Assembly (NCBI GenBank): GCA_038058095.1 | Contig: JBBUBW010000036.1 | Location: forward strand, 1-13,854 | From: VMFW01 sp038058095 | GTDB taxonomy: Bacteria; Patescibacteriota; Minisyncoccia; UBA6257; 2-01-FULL-56-20 | Direction of reading: 5' to 3' | DNA: 13,854 nucleotides | Part shown: piece after piece, positions 6,843-13,068 of the stretch | Layout of the letters: each line of letters opens with the position of its first letter | Position numbering within the stretch: the first letter of the stretch is position 1 | Program-made: the position numbers and the translations under genes | The notes under the pieces: model-generated | Databases searched by the model: none | Seen by the model: only the letters and a program-made list of their open reading frames with translations | What the model was told of the DNA's origin: nothing

Positions 6843-8570
6843 TTAGTCGTCAGACGTCTCCCGGAAGACTCCCTCAATCGAAATTTTCCCGGCTAGGGCC
6901 TTTAGAACGCCGTCTTGGCGCAAAGTAATCATATTTTGCTTTCTAGTTTCAGCTAAAAGCTTTTCAGCTGTAGGATCACTTATAATAATGGCCTCGACAG
7001 CATGAGACATTTCAAAAACTTCAAAAAGGGCGATGCGGCCGCTGAAACCTTTTTGATTACATTTGTTGCAGCCGACAGCGCGGTAGATTTTGTAAGGTTC
7101 TTTATATTGACCCGCGATTTCGCTTGGTAAGTTTTCTAAAGCATGTTTGATCTCTTTTTGAATAGCGGGTGGAGCCTCAAGGGGCGCTTTGCAATTTTCA
7201 CAAAGTAGAGGGACGAGGCGCTGGGCGACCATAAGATTTAGAGCGGCTGGCAAAAGAAAGGGTTCCACTTTCATATCAATCAGCCGGGGGATAACACCGG
7301 CGGCGTTATTGGTGTGAAGGGTGGAGAGAACGATATGGCCGGTTAAAGCGGCGTGAATGGCGAGACCGGCGGTTTCATTGTCTCGAATCTCGCCGACCAT
7401 GATCACGTCGGGATCTTGGCGAAGAATTTGCCTGAGGCCAGAAGCAAAATCGTATCCAATCTCAGGGCGAACCTGGGATTGATTGAGGCCGGAAATAAAA
7501 TACTCGACCGGATCTTCAAGGCTGACTATGTTAACGTTTTCATTATTGAGCGTCTGGAGAAGGGAATAAAGAGTGGTGCTTTTACCGGAACCAGTAGGGC
7601 CGCTTACAATAATCATACCAAAAGGTTTGGCGAGTCCTTTTTTAATAATTTCAAGATTTCGCCCGACTAGTCCGAGTTGATCAAAAGTTTTCAGCCCCAC
7701 GGTGGAGTCAAGAATACGAATGGCAACTTTTTCACCAAGCGGAGTAGGAAAAGTGGCAACTCTAAAATCTATCTCACGATTTAAGATACGGCTCCTGAAA
7801 CGTCCGTCTTGAGGAATGCGGGTTTCGTCAATTTTAAGATTGGAGATAACTTTGATTCTTGAAACGACGGCCTGCGCGATTTCGAGCGGCAAGGAGGCAA
7901 TTTCGTGAAGTTCGCCATCGATGCGGAAACGAATCCTTAAGTAGTTTTCTTGAGGTTCAACGTGAACATCGGAAGCGTGGCCTTCCACGGCTTCCTTTAG
8001 GGTGTCCGCCACAATGCGAATAATAGGAGCTTCTTCGAGAGAGGCTTGGTTTCGTTCTTCGAGACTAACCACCCCTCTGCCACCGTCGTTGCTTTTTACA
8101 TTAAGAGAACGAACCGCGGCTTCAAGAACGCTTTTATAGGGGGAGTATTTCCTTAAGATGCCTTGCCAATCAGTATAGGAGATTAGATAAATACCAAGAT
8201 TAAAATGACCGCGCCGGGCGATAAATTTTAAGGCATCTTGGGCTTTTTGATCGTCGGGATGAAGCATGCCGATAACAAAAAGATTTTCCGCGCGGGAGAT
8301 AGGAGTGACGGCATAGGTTCTTACGGTTTCTTCGGGGATAAGTTCGAGAAGTTTATCGTCAAAGTTATCAAAATCAATTTTTTGATAAGGAACGCCATAC
8401 AGCTGGCTTTTGAAATTGGCCAGTACCACGTCGTCTATCAAGCGCCGCTCATAGATAATTTCTTCAGCTAGACGCCCCGAAAGAAGAACTTCACGTTTAA
8501 GTTTAGTGGCTACAGTTTCGTCGATAAGATTTCCTTTTTGAAGCGCATCTAGAAATTGATCATCTTTCAT
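6843..8570 (-). CDS. pilB: Type IV pilus extension ATPase PilB
   Basis: The 575-residue protein has an N-terminal MshEN/GspE-N-type domain (about 1-140). The ATPase core carries ASDVHVEP (199-206), Walker A GPTGSGKST (324-332), Asp box SLEDPVEY (350-357), Walker B DPDVIMVGE (386-394) and the His box GHIVLSTLHT (411-420). Two CxxC pairs (C457/C460 and C501/C504) form the zinc-binding insert of PilB/GspE and are absent from PilT. It drives pilin polymerisation at the PilC platform. It is about the usual length for PilB. It follows the 97-residue gene by 91 bp, a gap in which I find no convincing promoter, and precedes pilT. There is no Shine-Dalgarno; the ATG at 8570 gives the expected short N-terminus. 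Confidence 0.96.
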   Translation of the reverse strand: MKDDQFLDALQKGNLIDETVATKLKREVLLSGRLAEEIIYERRLIDDVVLANFKSQLYGVPYQKIDFDNFDDKLLELIPEETVRTYAVTPISRAENLFVIGMLHPDDQKAQDALKFIARRGHFNLGIYLISYTDWQGILRKYSPYKSVLEAAVRSLNVKSNDGGRGVVSLEERNQASLEEAPIIRIVADTLKEAVEGHASDVHVEPQENYLRIRFRIDGELHEIASLPLEIAQAVVSRIKVISNLKIDETRIPQDGRFRSRILNREIDFRVATFPTPLGEKVAIRILDSTVGLKTFDQLGLVGRNLEIIKKGLAKPFGMIIVSGPTGSGKSTTLYSLLQTLNNENVNIVSLEDPVEYFISGLNQSQVRPEIGYDFASGLRQILRQDPDVIMVGEIRDNETAGLAIHAALTGHIVLSTLHTNNAAGVIPRLIDMKVEPFLLPAALNLMVAQRLVPLLCENCKAPLEAPPAIQKEIKHALENLPSEIAGQYKEPYKIYRAVGCNKCNQKGFSGRIALFEVFEMSHAVEAIIISDPTAEKLLAETRKQNMITLRQDGVLKALAGKISIEGVFRETSDD

Positions 8571-8661
8571 AAATTTGTCTACGAAATATTAGTTGTCTTA
8601 AGATTTTGAAACACAGTCGAAATTCAATAGTAATACAATGGAAATACGGATGTCTTGATTT

Positions 8662-8955
8662 TTACAATGGTAAAAAAGGATTAGGTCGGCCGGCTCTGCC
8701 GGTTTCTGGGACGGGAAGATAGGTACTAAGAGCTTGGAGGGCGGGGTCTTGAATTATACCGGGATCAAGAGTGATTTTCGATAACTGTTCAATATTATCA
8801 AAAGCATCTGTCGACGGAATGATCACGTCAACTATTTCCGGTTTTTTAAAGAAGATATAATAAGTAGCAAAAAATATCACGCCGATAACTATAAGCCAGG
8901 TAAGAATGTTAAGAAAACTAATGCTTTTTTTGCCTTCTTCAACTATGATAGCCAT
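8662..8955 (-). CDS. Small single-span membrane protein in PilP position
   Basis: The 97-residue protein has a short cytoplasmic N-terminus, one membrane helix (about 14-35), then a roughly 60-residue extracytoplasmic tail rich in I, D and P that ends GRAGRPNPFLPL. I do not recognise a named family. It occupies the place of pilP between pilO and pilB, and the terminal 'G-R-x-NPF' faintly recalls the GR-x-DPF region of PilP. However, it lacks the lipobox Cys and the beta domain that contacts the PilQ secretin. That would make sense in a cell without an outer membrane: a truncated or analogous PilN/PilO partner. Its place in the operon supports a pilus role; the homology is speculative. Confidence 0.75.
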   Translation of the reverse strand: MAIIVEEGKKSISFLNILTWLIVIGVIFFATYYIFFKKPEIVDVIIPSTDAFDNIEQLSKITLDPGIIQDPALQALSTYLPVPETGRAGRPNPFLPL

Positions 8956-9018
8956 GTTATAAAGTTTAAAATTAAAATCTTAAAGTTCAAAATAGGGTTT
9001 TAGCTCCACGTTTTATTT

Positions 9019-9678
9019 TTAAAACTGAGTTTTGGGTTGAGTCGCGGCTGCCGACGTTTTTTGAGTTTGGGGCAAAGTTTGGTAATAGGCAACGACTTGA
9101 AGAGAGTAGGTGTAAACCGCAGATCCTATTTTAGCCAGGGGACTAACGCCGATTCCGGTGACATCAAAGATTCTGGTGTTAGTTTCGATTTTTTTGAGAA
9201 AATTTTTAAAGTCATCATAAGAACCAATAATTCCCAATGTAAAAGTGATTCTACTGAAGGGTTTACTAAAAATATTCTGACCCTGAGACGATTCTCCTAA
9301 AGAAGAGCTAATCTGGGTTTGAGAAGCCGGCGTGTCGGCGATATTAATGGATTGGATATTTAGATGATCAAGACTCGCCAACCCACTTAGCTGGACTAAG
9401 GCTCCGGTTAAATCGGGATTATTCGGGAAAGAAATTTGAACCGCGGCTTGAGCGCTCTGAAGGTCGGCATCTTCCTTAAAAGATTTAATAAGATTTTGAA
9501 CTTGCTTAATGGCCGTTTTTTTACTATCAACAAATGATTGTTTGGCTACTTGCACCCCTTTCTCGGATTGGATGTCTTGATAAATGGGCTGGGTTAAATT
9601 AAAGAAAACAACAAAAGCCACCACCATTAACGCAAGCGACAAGATCATACTAATTAGTCTCTTGGCTGATTGTTTCAT
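9019..9678 (-). CDS. pilO: Pilus alignment protein PilO
   Basis: The 219-residue bitopic protein has a short basic N-terminus (K2, K6, R7), one membrane helix at about 8-27, then a coiled-coil-prone stretch (about 33-75, QSEKGVQVAKQSFVDSKK onward) and a C-terminal alpha/beta domain. The segment SRITFTLGIIGSYDDFKNFLKKIET matches the well-known PilO 'F-x-L-x-G-x-Y-x-x-L/F-x-x-F-L-x-x-I-E' motif. PilO pairs with PilN to form the periplasmic-side alignment ring. The ATG is 2 nt after the pilN stop, so translational coupling is likely, and the tail is Q/T/A-rich. Length is normal. No Shine-Dalgarno is seen. Confidence 0.9.
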   Translation of the reverse strand: MKQSAKRLISMILSLALMVVAFVVFFNLTQPIYQDIQSEKGVQVAKQSFVDSKKTAIKQVQNLIKSFKEDADLQSAQAAVQISFPNNPDLTGALVQLSGLASLDHLNIQSINIADTPASQTQISSSLGESSQGQNIFSKPFSRITFTLGIIGSYDDFKNFLKKIETNTRIFDVTGIGVSPLAKIGSAVYTYSLQVVAYYQTLPQTQKTSAAATQPKTQF

Positions 9679-9680
9679 GA

Positions 9681-10247
9681 TTAATTAGCGGGAAGTGTTT
9701 GGCCAATTACGAGCTTGGGATCGATAGTAACCGCCAAATTAAATTGCCAAAGTTTATTTGGAGCGGCCGTAATCCCGCTTAAAGTTATTTTCTTAACCTC
9801 GGGTAGTTGGTTTAAAATAAGAACTTGCTCTCCGATGTCATCGATGGTTTTTGCCTGACCAGTGACGCTAATTGTTCCTTGGACGGCGTCGAATCTTAGG
9901 TTTTGATATGAGACGTTGATCTGAGTATTTTTCTCGATCCATTCAAAAAACCGAGAACCAAAGATGTGTCCCGCAAGAAGGGTTTTAAGATTGGTAAGTT
10001 GGGAATAAAAATTAATGAGATTGGATTGCTCTGCTGGAGAAATTTGCGCGGTATAATCAGCGATACTTTTATCTAATTTTTGAATCTCACCTTCAAGATA
10101 AGGTTTATAGCCATATTCCAAACCAACATAGGAAGCGAGACTGATGAAAAAAAGGAGACAGGTCAACATCAAAAGCTGGCCGGAAACTCCTGGGGCCCTT
10201 ATGGGTACTCGAGATAATTGCTCGGAAACGTTTTGAGGAAGGGCCAT
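9681..10247 (-). CDS. pilN: Pilus assembly protein PilN
   Basis: The 188-residue bitopic protein has a cytoplasmic N-terminus of about 22 residues, a membrane helix at about 23-43, a coiled coil (about 48-80, EGEIQKLDKSIADYTAQI) and a C-terminal ferredoxin-like domain with ISVTGQAKTIDDIGEQVLILNQLPEVKKITLSG-type spacing, as in PilN. In Proteobacteria and Thermus the PilN tail binds PilM through an INLLPWR motif. Here the tail reads ALPQNVSEQLSRVPIR, with no clear INLLP, so the PilM contact may differ. It lies between pilM and pilO and is preceded by an 84-bp gap filled by heptamer repeats. The ATG at 10247 directly follows the repeat. Confidence 0.88.
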   Translation of the reverse strand: MALPQNVSEQLSRVPIRAPGVSGQLLMLTCLLFFISLASYVGLEYGYKPYLEGEIQKLDKSIADYTAQISPAEQSNLINFYSQLTNLKTLLAGHIFGSRFFEWIEKNTQINVSYQNLRFDAVQGTISVTGQAKTIDDIGEQVLILNQLPEVKKITLSGITAAPNKLWQFNLAVTIDPKLVIGQTLPAN

Positions 10248-10328
10248 AGGTTAGGTGGTAGGTGGTAGGTGGTAGGTGGTAGGTAAGACAGTTTTGTTCT
10301 AGAACCTAACACCCACAACCTAAAACCT
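10248..10328. repeat. Heptamer tandem repeat with inverted arm (pilM-pilN gap)
   Basis: Four perfect copies of aggtggt run from 10253 to 10280, flanked by aggtt and aggt. The opposite arm (10303-10328) is a degenerate inverted copy, aacctaacacccacaacctaaaacc. The two arms can fold into a long imperfect hairpin around gttttgttctag. It fills almost the whole gap between pilM and pilN. The same heptamer appears in the leader codons of the GspH-like prepilin. Such AACCTAA-like repeats are familiar from Parcubacteria assemblies; no function is established to my knowledge. Confidence 0.75.
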
Positions 10329-10331
10329 GAT

Positions 10332-11420
10332 TTAAGTAAATTCTTTTAAAGTAAGACCGAGAGCAACACTCATTACGGGGTTAAGTTCGTTTACTAACGG
10401 CTCAATCAAAGGAGGATATTCAAATCTTAGAAAAGGCGCGGCCTTTACAACGGTGAAGTTAAATTCTTTCTCAAAATACTTTTCGATGCCAGCAAGGTTG
10501 GCCCCACCGCCGCTTAAAATTATTCTTTCAGTTTGGTGTGGCGCGAAAAACTGGCTCTGGTAGTTGAATTGAGCCTTTTTCACCTCACTAATTATAGCAT
10601 CCAATAAAGGCAACATTATTGTGGATAATTCGTAGTTGGCGCCAACACTCAAGATACCGTGCTCTTTTTTGAGTTCTTCGGCTCTTAGGATGTTAATACT
10701 TAAGCTTGAAGCAAGGGCTTGAGTAAGCGTGGAACCGGCATAATCGCTTTGAACATTAAATTTAAGCTGCCCTTTTTCGATAAACGAGATACTAGTAGAA
10801 CGGCTGCCGATATCAACAATAATAGTCGGAGTTTGGTCGCCACCGATAAGAGACCGAGTGAGACTGAGGCTTTCAATTTCAAGAAGACGCAAATTAAGAC
10901 CGGCACCTTTAAAAATGGCTTGGTATTTTTTTATAAGTTCTTGGGGGACAGAAATGAGAAGCACTTGTTGATATTTCAGTCCTTTCTCGTCTTGGCGTTC
11001 CCCCACTTTCATCCAATCAATTGCCACTTCGGAAATAGGGAGGGGGATATACTGCCGAGCCTGAAAGGTAATACTTTTTTCAAGATCGCTTTCCGACATC
11101 TCCGGAAATTCGAAGACGCTCATAAAAACGGCAAAAACAGGGAGAGAGGCAACGGCTTCGTTAGTACTAGGTTTCATTTTTTTAACAATCATCTTAAGAA
11201 GTTCAGTCGCTCCTTCGGTAAAAAGCTTAAGACTCGATGTTTGGAGAACATTGTTGGCGCGCAGAAGAGAGCCACTAGATTGAAGAAAGCCGTAATTCAC
11301 AACTTGAGGCAGTTGGTTCCCCTGTTTGACCTCCACGGCTTTAATCGAGGTCGTGCCGATATCGACGCCCAGAAAAGAGGGAAAAATTTTCTGTTTGAAT
11401 GATTTGAATAGACTGAACAT
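10332..11420 (-). CDS. pilM: Pilus assembly ATPase-fold protein PilM
   Basis: The 362-residue cytoplasmic protein has an actin/FtsA-like fold. The first phosphate loop is FLGVDIGTTSIKAVEV (about 16-31), the second is TIIVDIGSRSTSISF (about 199-213), and the adenosine loop is RIILSGGGANLAG (about 304-316). Family-typical segments include ARQYIPLPISEVAIDW (about 122-137), matching the PilM 'A-x-x-Y-I-P-x-P-x-x-E-V-x-x-D' signature. PilM forms a cytoplasmic ring that docks PilB/PilT to the PilN-PilO membrane ring. It is the first gene of the operon, 9 nt downstream of the inverted-repeat element and behind an extended -10 promoter, and diverges from comF. Length is typical. No Shine-Dalgarno precedes the ATG. 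Confidence 0.95.
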   Translation of the reverse strand: MFSLFKSFKQKIFPSFLGVDIGTTSIKAVEVKQGNQLPQVVNYGFLQSSGSLLRANNVLQTSSLKLFTEGATELLKMIVKKMKPSTNEAVASLPVFAVFMSVFEFPEMSESDLEKSITFQARQYIPLPISEVAIDWMKVGERQDEKGLKYQQVLLISVPQELIKKYQAIFKGAGLNLRLLEIESLSLTRSLIGGDQTPTIIVDIGSRSTSISFIEKGQLKFNVQSDYAGSTLTQALASSLSINILRAEELKKEHGILSVGANYELSTIMLPLLDAIISEVKKAQFNYQSQFFAPHQTERIILSGGGANLAGIEKYFEKEFNFTVVKAAPFLRFEYPPLIEPLVNELNPVMSVALGLTLKEFT

Positions 11421-11429
11421 TTATGATTT

Positions 11430-11529
11430 ATCCAGCACCTTCTAGAATATCTCGCGCTCTTGGCGTGTGGATACATGGCGAAATAAATTCTTCCGTAGGG
11501 TTTAATATCCCATGGTGAAGGTGCTGGAT
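11430..11529 (-). repeat. ~100-bp inverted-repeat element, copy 1 (pilM leader)
   Basis: A perfect 13-bp inverted repeat, atccagcaccttc (11430-11442) and gaaggtgctggat (11517-11529), encloses 74 nt. The interior contains ggcgtgtggata (11462-11473, plus strand), 11 of 12 identical to the pilC-leader copy at the equivalent place, and GATATTAAA near the other arm, echoing GATATCTAAA there. The outer arm overlaps the predicted start site of the pilM promoter, so the pilM mRNA would begin at or inside this stem-loop and the element would be its 5' leader. Confidence 0.65.
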
Positions 11530-11543
11530 TTATTATAACATAA
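11526..11543 (-). promoter_or_regulatory. Extended -10 promoter of the pilM operon
   Basis: The minus strand reads TTATGTTATAATAAATCC, with a perfect TATAAT (11532-11537) and an upstream TGT extended -10. The start site would fall near 11525, about 105 nt before the pilM ATG. No -35 consensus is seen at 17 nt. The block matches the pilA promoter at 16 of 18 bases. Because ttattataa is nearly symmetric, a divergent comF start from the same spot is possible. Confidence 0.65.
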
Positions 11544-11575
11544 GAGAGGGTTGTTTTTTGGGGGCTTAATAAACT

Positions 11576-12262
11576 ATGCTGAAATTTTTTAAAGAACTAA
11601 TTTTCCCGTCCCGATGCTTAAATTGCCTAGAACAAACTACTGAAGGGTTGACTCTGTGCGAGAAGTGTAAAGATGGCATCAAATTGAACCAAACACTTTT
11701 TTGCGGACAATGCTTGGCGCGCCTGCCCGAAGGAAAGAAGATCTGCCATAAAGACTTTCCTTATCTTTTAGGAGCTGCTCTGGATTATAAAAATGAAGCG
11801 GCTAGAAAATTGATTCTGGGACTAAAGTTTGGCGGGGCAAAAGGCGCGGCGCAACTTTTGGGTGAATTTTTGGTTGAATACGCTCGTTCTATTCCGGTCG
11901 CTTGGCAGGATTTTTTGATTGTACCGGTACCGCTGAGCCAAGGACGAAGAAATCAAAGAGGATTTAATCAATCACAATTAATTGCCGAAGTTTTTGCGAA
12001 GAGTTTGGGAATAGAGATGAGTAAAGAGAATTTAGTACGCATAAAAAACACTCCTCCCCAAAGTGAAATAAATAACTTTGATAAAAGAATGAAAAATGTG
12101 GAAGGAGTTTTTAAAGTATTAAATCCTTTAAAATTTGGAAATAGAAAAATTGTTCTAGTGGACGACGTGACAACCTCGGGAGCAACCCTAAAAGAAGCCA
12201 CCTCGGTGATAAAAAGTTGCCACCCGAAAAACATGTTGGCGCTCACGGTTGCCAGGGCTTAA
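11576..12262 (+). CDS. comF: ComF family protein (competence, phosphoribosyltransferase-like)
   Basis: The 228-residue protein has N-terminal zinc-binding cysteines (C14, C17, C28, C31; further C43, C46, C57). A type I phosphoribosyltransferase domain follows, with the ComF signature GLKFGG (82-87), VPVPLSQGRRNQRGFNQSQLIA (116-137) and the PRPP loop IVLVDDVTTSGAT (192-204). ComF is needed for natural transformation, where it acts on incoming single-stranded DNA at the inner face of the membrane together with ComFA/PriA; the reaction is not settled. It is divergent from pilM across 155 bp, linking pilus and DNA uptake. Length is typical. A G-run (ggggg) about 12 nt before the ATG is the closest thing to a Shine-Dalgarno in the window. 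Confidence 0.95.
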   Translation: MLKFFKELIFPSRCLNCLEQTTEGLTLCEKCKDGIKLNQTLFCGQCLARLPEGKKICHKDFPYLLGAALDYKNEAARKLILGLKFGGAKGAAQLLGEFLVEYARSIPVAWQDFLIVPVPLSQGRRNQRGFNQSQLIAEVFAKSLGIEMSKENLVRIKNTPPQSEINNFDKRMKNVEGVFKVLNPLKFGNRKIVLVDDVTTSGATLKEATSVIKSCHPKNMLALTVARA

Positions 12263-12297
12263 GATTTCTCTTTTATCAACTCAATTCCCGGTGGGTG

Positions 12298-12306
12298 TGG
12301 TAAAAT
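12298..12306 (+). promoter_or_regulatory. Extended -10 directly before the 12313 gene
   Basis: The sequence tggtaaaat gives TGG followed by TAAAAT, one base from TATAAT. The last base of the hexamer is 6 nt before the ATG at 12313, so transcription would begin at or next to the A of the start codon, i.e. a leaderless mRNA. No clear -35 is present. Confidence 0.45.
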
Positions 12307-12312
12307 ATCAGT

Positions 12313-12792
12313 ATGGTTTTTCAAGAAATTAAATGGGAGGCGCCCGAGTTTGAGTACCGGGAAAAAACTGTTTTATGGTACTGGGTGGTAATTGCGGTAG
12401 CAACCGGGATTTTGGCTTTGACGGTTTGGCAGAAAAATTTTCTTTTTGGAGTTTTTGTGATTATGGCCGGGGTAATGATAATTGTTTGGGGAAACCGCGA
12501 ACCTAGAATGGCTGGGTTTAAATTAACTCAAGACGGCTTAGTTATTGACGAGCGAAAAACTTATGCGTATAAAGAGATGGAAGGTTTTGCTTTAGATGAC
12601 TCCGGCGAAGGAGAGTGGGCGCAAATGTTTTTTAAGTTCAAAAGCCATCTTAAGACGAAACTTAAAATCAGCCTGCCGAAAACAGAATCGGATGAGATTA
12701 GAAAAGTTATTGGATCAATGGCCCCGGAAGTAGCGGAGGTGGAATGGGAACATTCTTTTATTGATTCTTTGGAGAGATTGATTGGGTTTTGA
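12313..12792 (+). CDS. Two-helix membrane protein with PH-like cytoplasmic domain, function unknown
   Basis: The 159-residue protein starts with a cytoplasmic W/F/E-rich segment (IKWEAPEFEYREKTVLWYW), then two close membrane helices (about 20-38 and 43-60). A roughly 95-residue cytoplasmic domain follows, with GFKLTQDGLVIDERKTYAYKEMEGFAL, reminiscent of bacterial PH-like domains, and a terminal helix (HSFIDSLERLIGF). Small proteins of this plan are frequent in Patescibacteria genomes as hypothetical proteins; I cannot name the family with certainty. It is 50 bp after comF on the same strand but has its own possible promoter. The TGA stop overlaps a 21-bp stem (12792-12855). No function is proposed. 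Confidence 0.85.
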   Translation: MVFQEIKWEAPEFEYREKTVLWYWVVIAVATGILALTVWQKNFLFGVFVIMAGVMIIVWGNREPRMAGFKLTQDGLVIDERKTYAYKEMEGFALDDSGEGEWAQMFFKFKSHLKTKLKISLPKTESDEIRKVIGSMAPEVAEVEWEHSFIDSLERLIGF

Positions 12793-12855
12793 CCCTGGTA
12801 TTAATTGAGGAAATAGGCAAAAACATTAAAACGATTCCTCGATTAGTTCCGGGGT
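12792..12855 (+). terminator. Long hairpin overlapping the stop codon (terminator or mRNA 3'-end structure)
   Basis: The arms 12792-12812 and 12835-12855 pair over 21 positions: 17 Watson-Crick pairs, three G-U wobbles and one U-U mismatch, with a 22-nt loop. All three wobbles are pairs only in plus-strand RNA, the sense of the gene upstream. There is no U-run after it, so intrinsic termination is uncertain. Confidence 0.5.
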
Positions 12856-12886
12856 TGAAAATCATTCATTAAATGCCCTCATCGTT

Positions 12887-12916
12887 TCCTCCAAGGGAGG
12901 ATCCGCCTCCGGCGGA
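12887..12916. repeat. Two adjacent perfect mini-hairpins
   Basis: The sequence tcctccaagggagga (12887-12901) is followed at once by tccgcctccggcgga (12902-12916). Each is a perfect 6-bp stem with a 3-nt loop. The decamer ctccggcgga recurs in the structured element at 13679-13688. It looks like a REP-type intergenic repeat or part of a terminator for the plus-strand gene. Confidence 0.5.
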
Positions 12917-12935
12917 CAATGGATTTACATTATAT

Positions 12936-12980
12936 ACCCTCGTAGTTCAATAAATAGAACACTGAGATTACCGCTGATTA
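12936..12980 (+). pseudogene. Possible tRNA remnant (5' half)
   Basis: The stretch contains a D-arm-like unit, gttc-aataaata-gaac, preceded by the two-base spacer ta and an acceptor-like accctcg. It aligns by eye with the D-arm of the tRNA-Arg downstream (TAG-TCAA...ATAGA-C). The D-loop lacks the GG, the anticodon stem does not close, and no 3' acceptor complement is found. It could be chance. Confidence 0.3.
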
Positions 12981-12996
12981 ACTTAAATGACACAAT

Positions 12997-13068
12997 GTCC
13001 CTATAGCTCAACGGATAGAGCGTGGCCCTGCGAAGGCCAAGACCGAGGTTCAATTCCTCGTAGGGACG
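12997..13068 (+). tRNA. tRNA-Arg (anticodon GCG)
   Basis: The 72-nt sequence folds into a standard cloverleaf: acceptor GTCCCTA/TAGGGAC, D-stem GCTC/GAGC, anticodon stem TGGCC/GGCCA around CTGCGAA, T-stem CGAGG/CCTCG with loop TTCAATT, and discriminator G. The anticodon at 34-36 is GCG, reading CGC/CGU arginine codons, and an A is present in the D-loop where arginyl-tRNA synthetase expects A20. The 3' CCA is not encoded. Most bacteria use ACG (read as ICG) instead, so G34 is notable. Confidence 0.93.

Noticed and set aside
10253..10284. CRISPR-like tandem repeat
   Set aside because: The unit is 7 nt with no spacers, and no cas gene is present; it is a microsatellite-type repeat.
10719..11402. 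227-codon plus-strand open frame
   Set aside because: It is antisense to pilM, whose motifs are all intact; the translation is K/R/F-rich without domain features. Other long opposite-frame ORFs (548-820, 7353-7670, 2858-3103) were rejected for the same reason.
12313..12792. Use of TGA as a glycine codon (code 25)
   Set aside because: Reading through this TGA meets TAA three codons later, and the pil genes contain no in-frame TGA, so the standard code fits.
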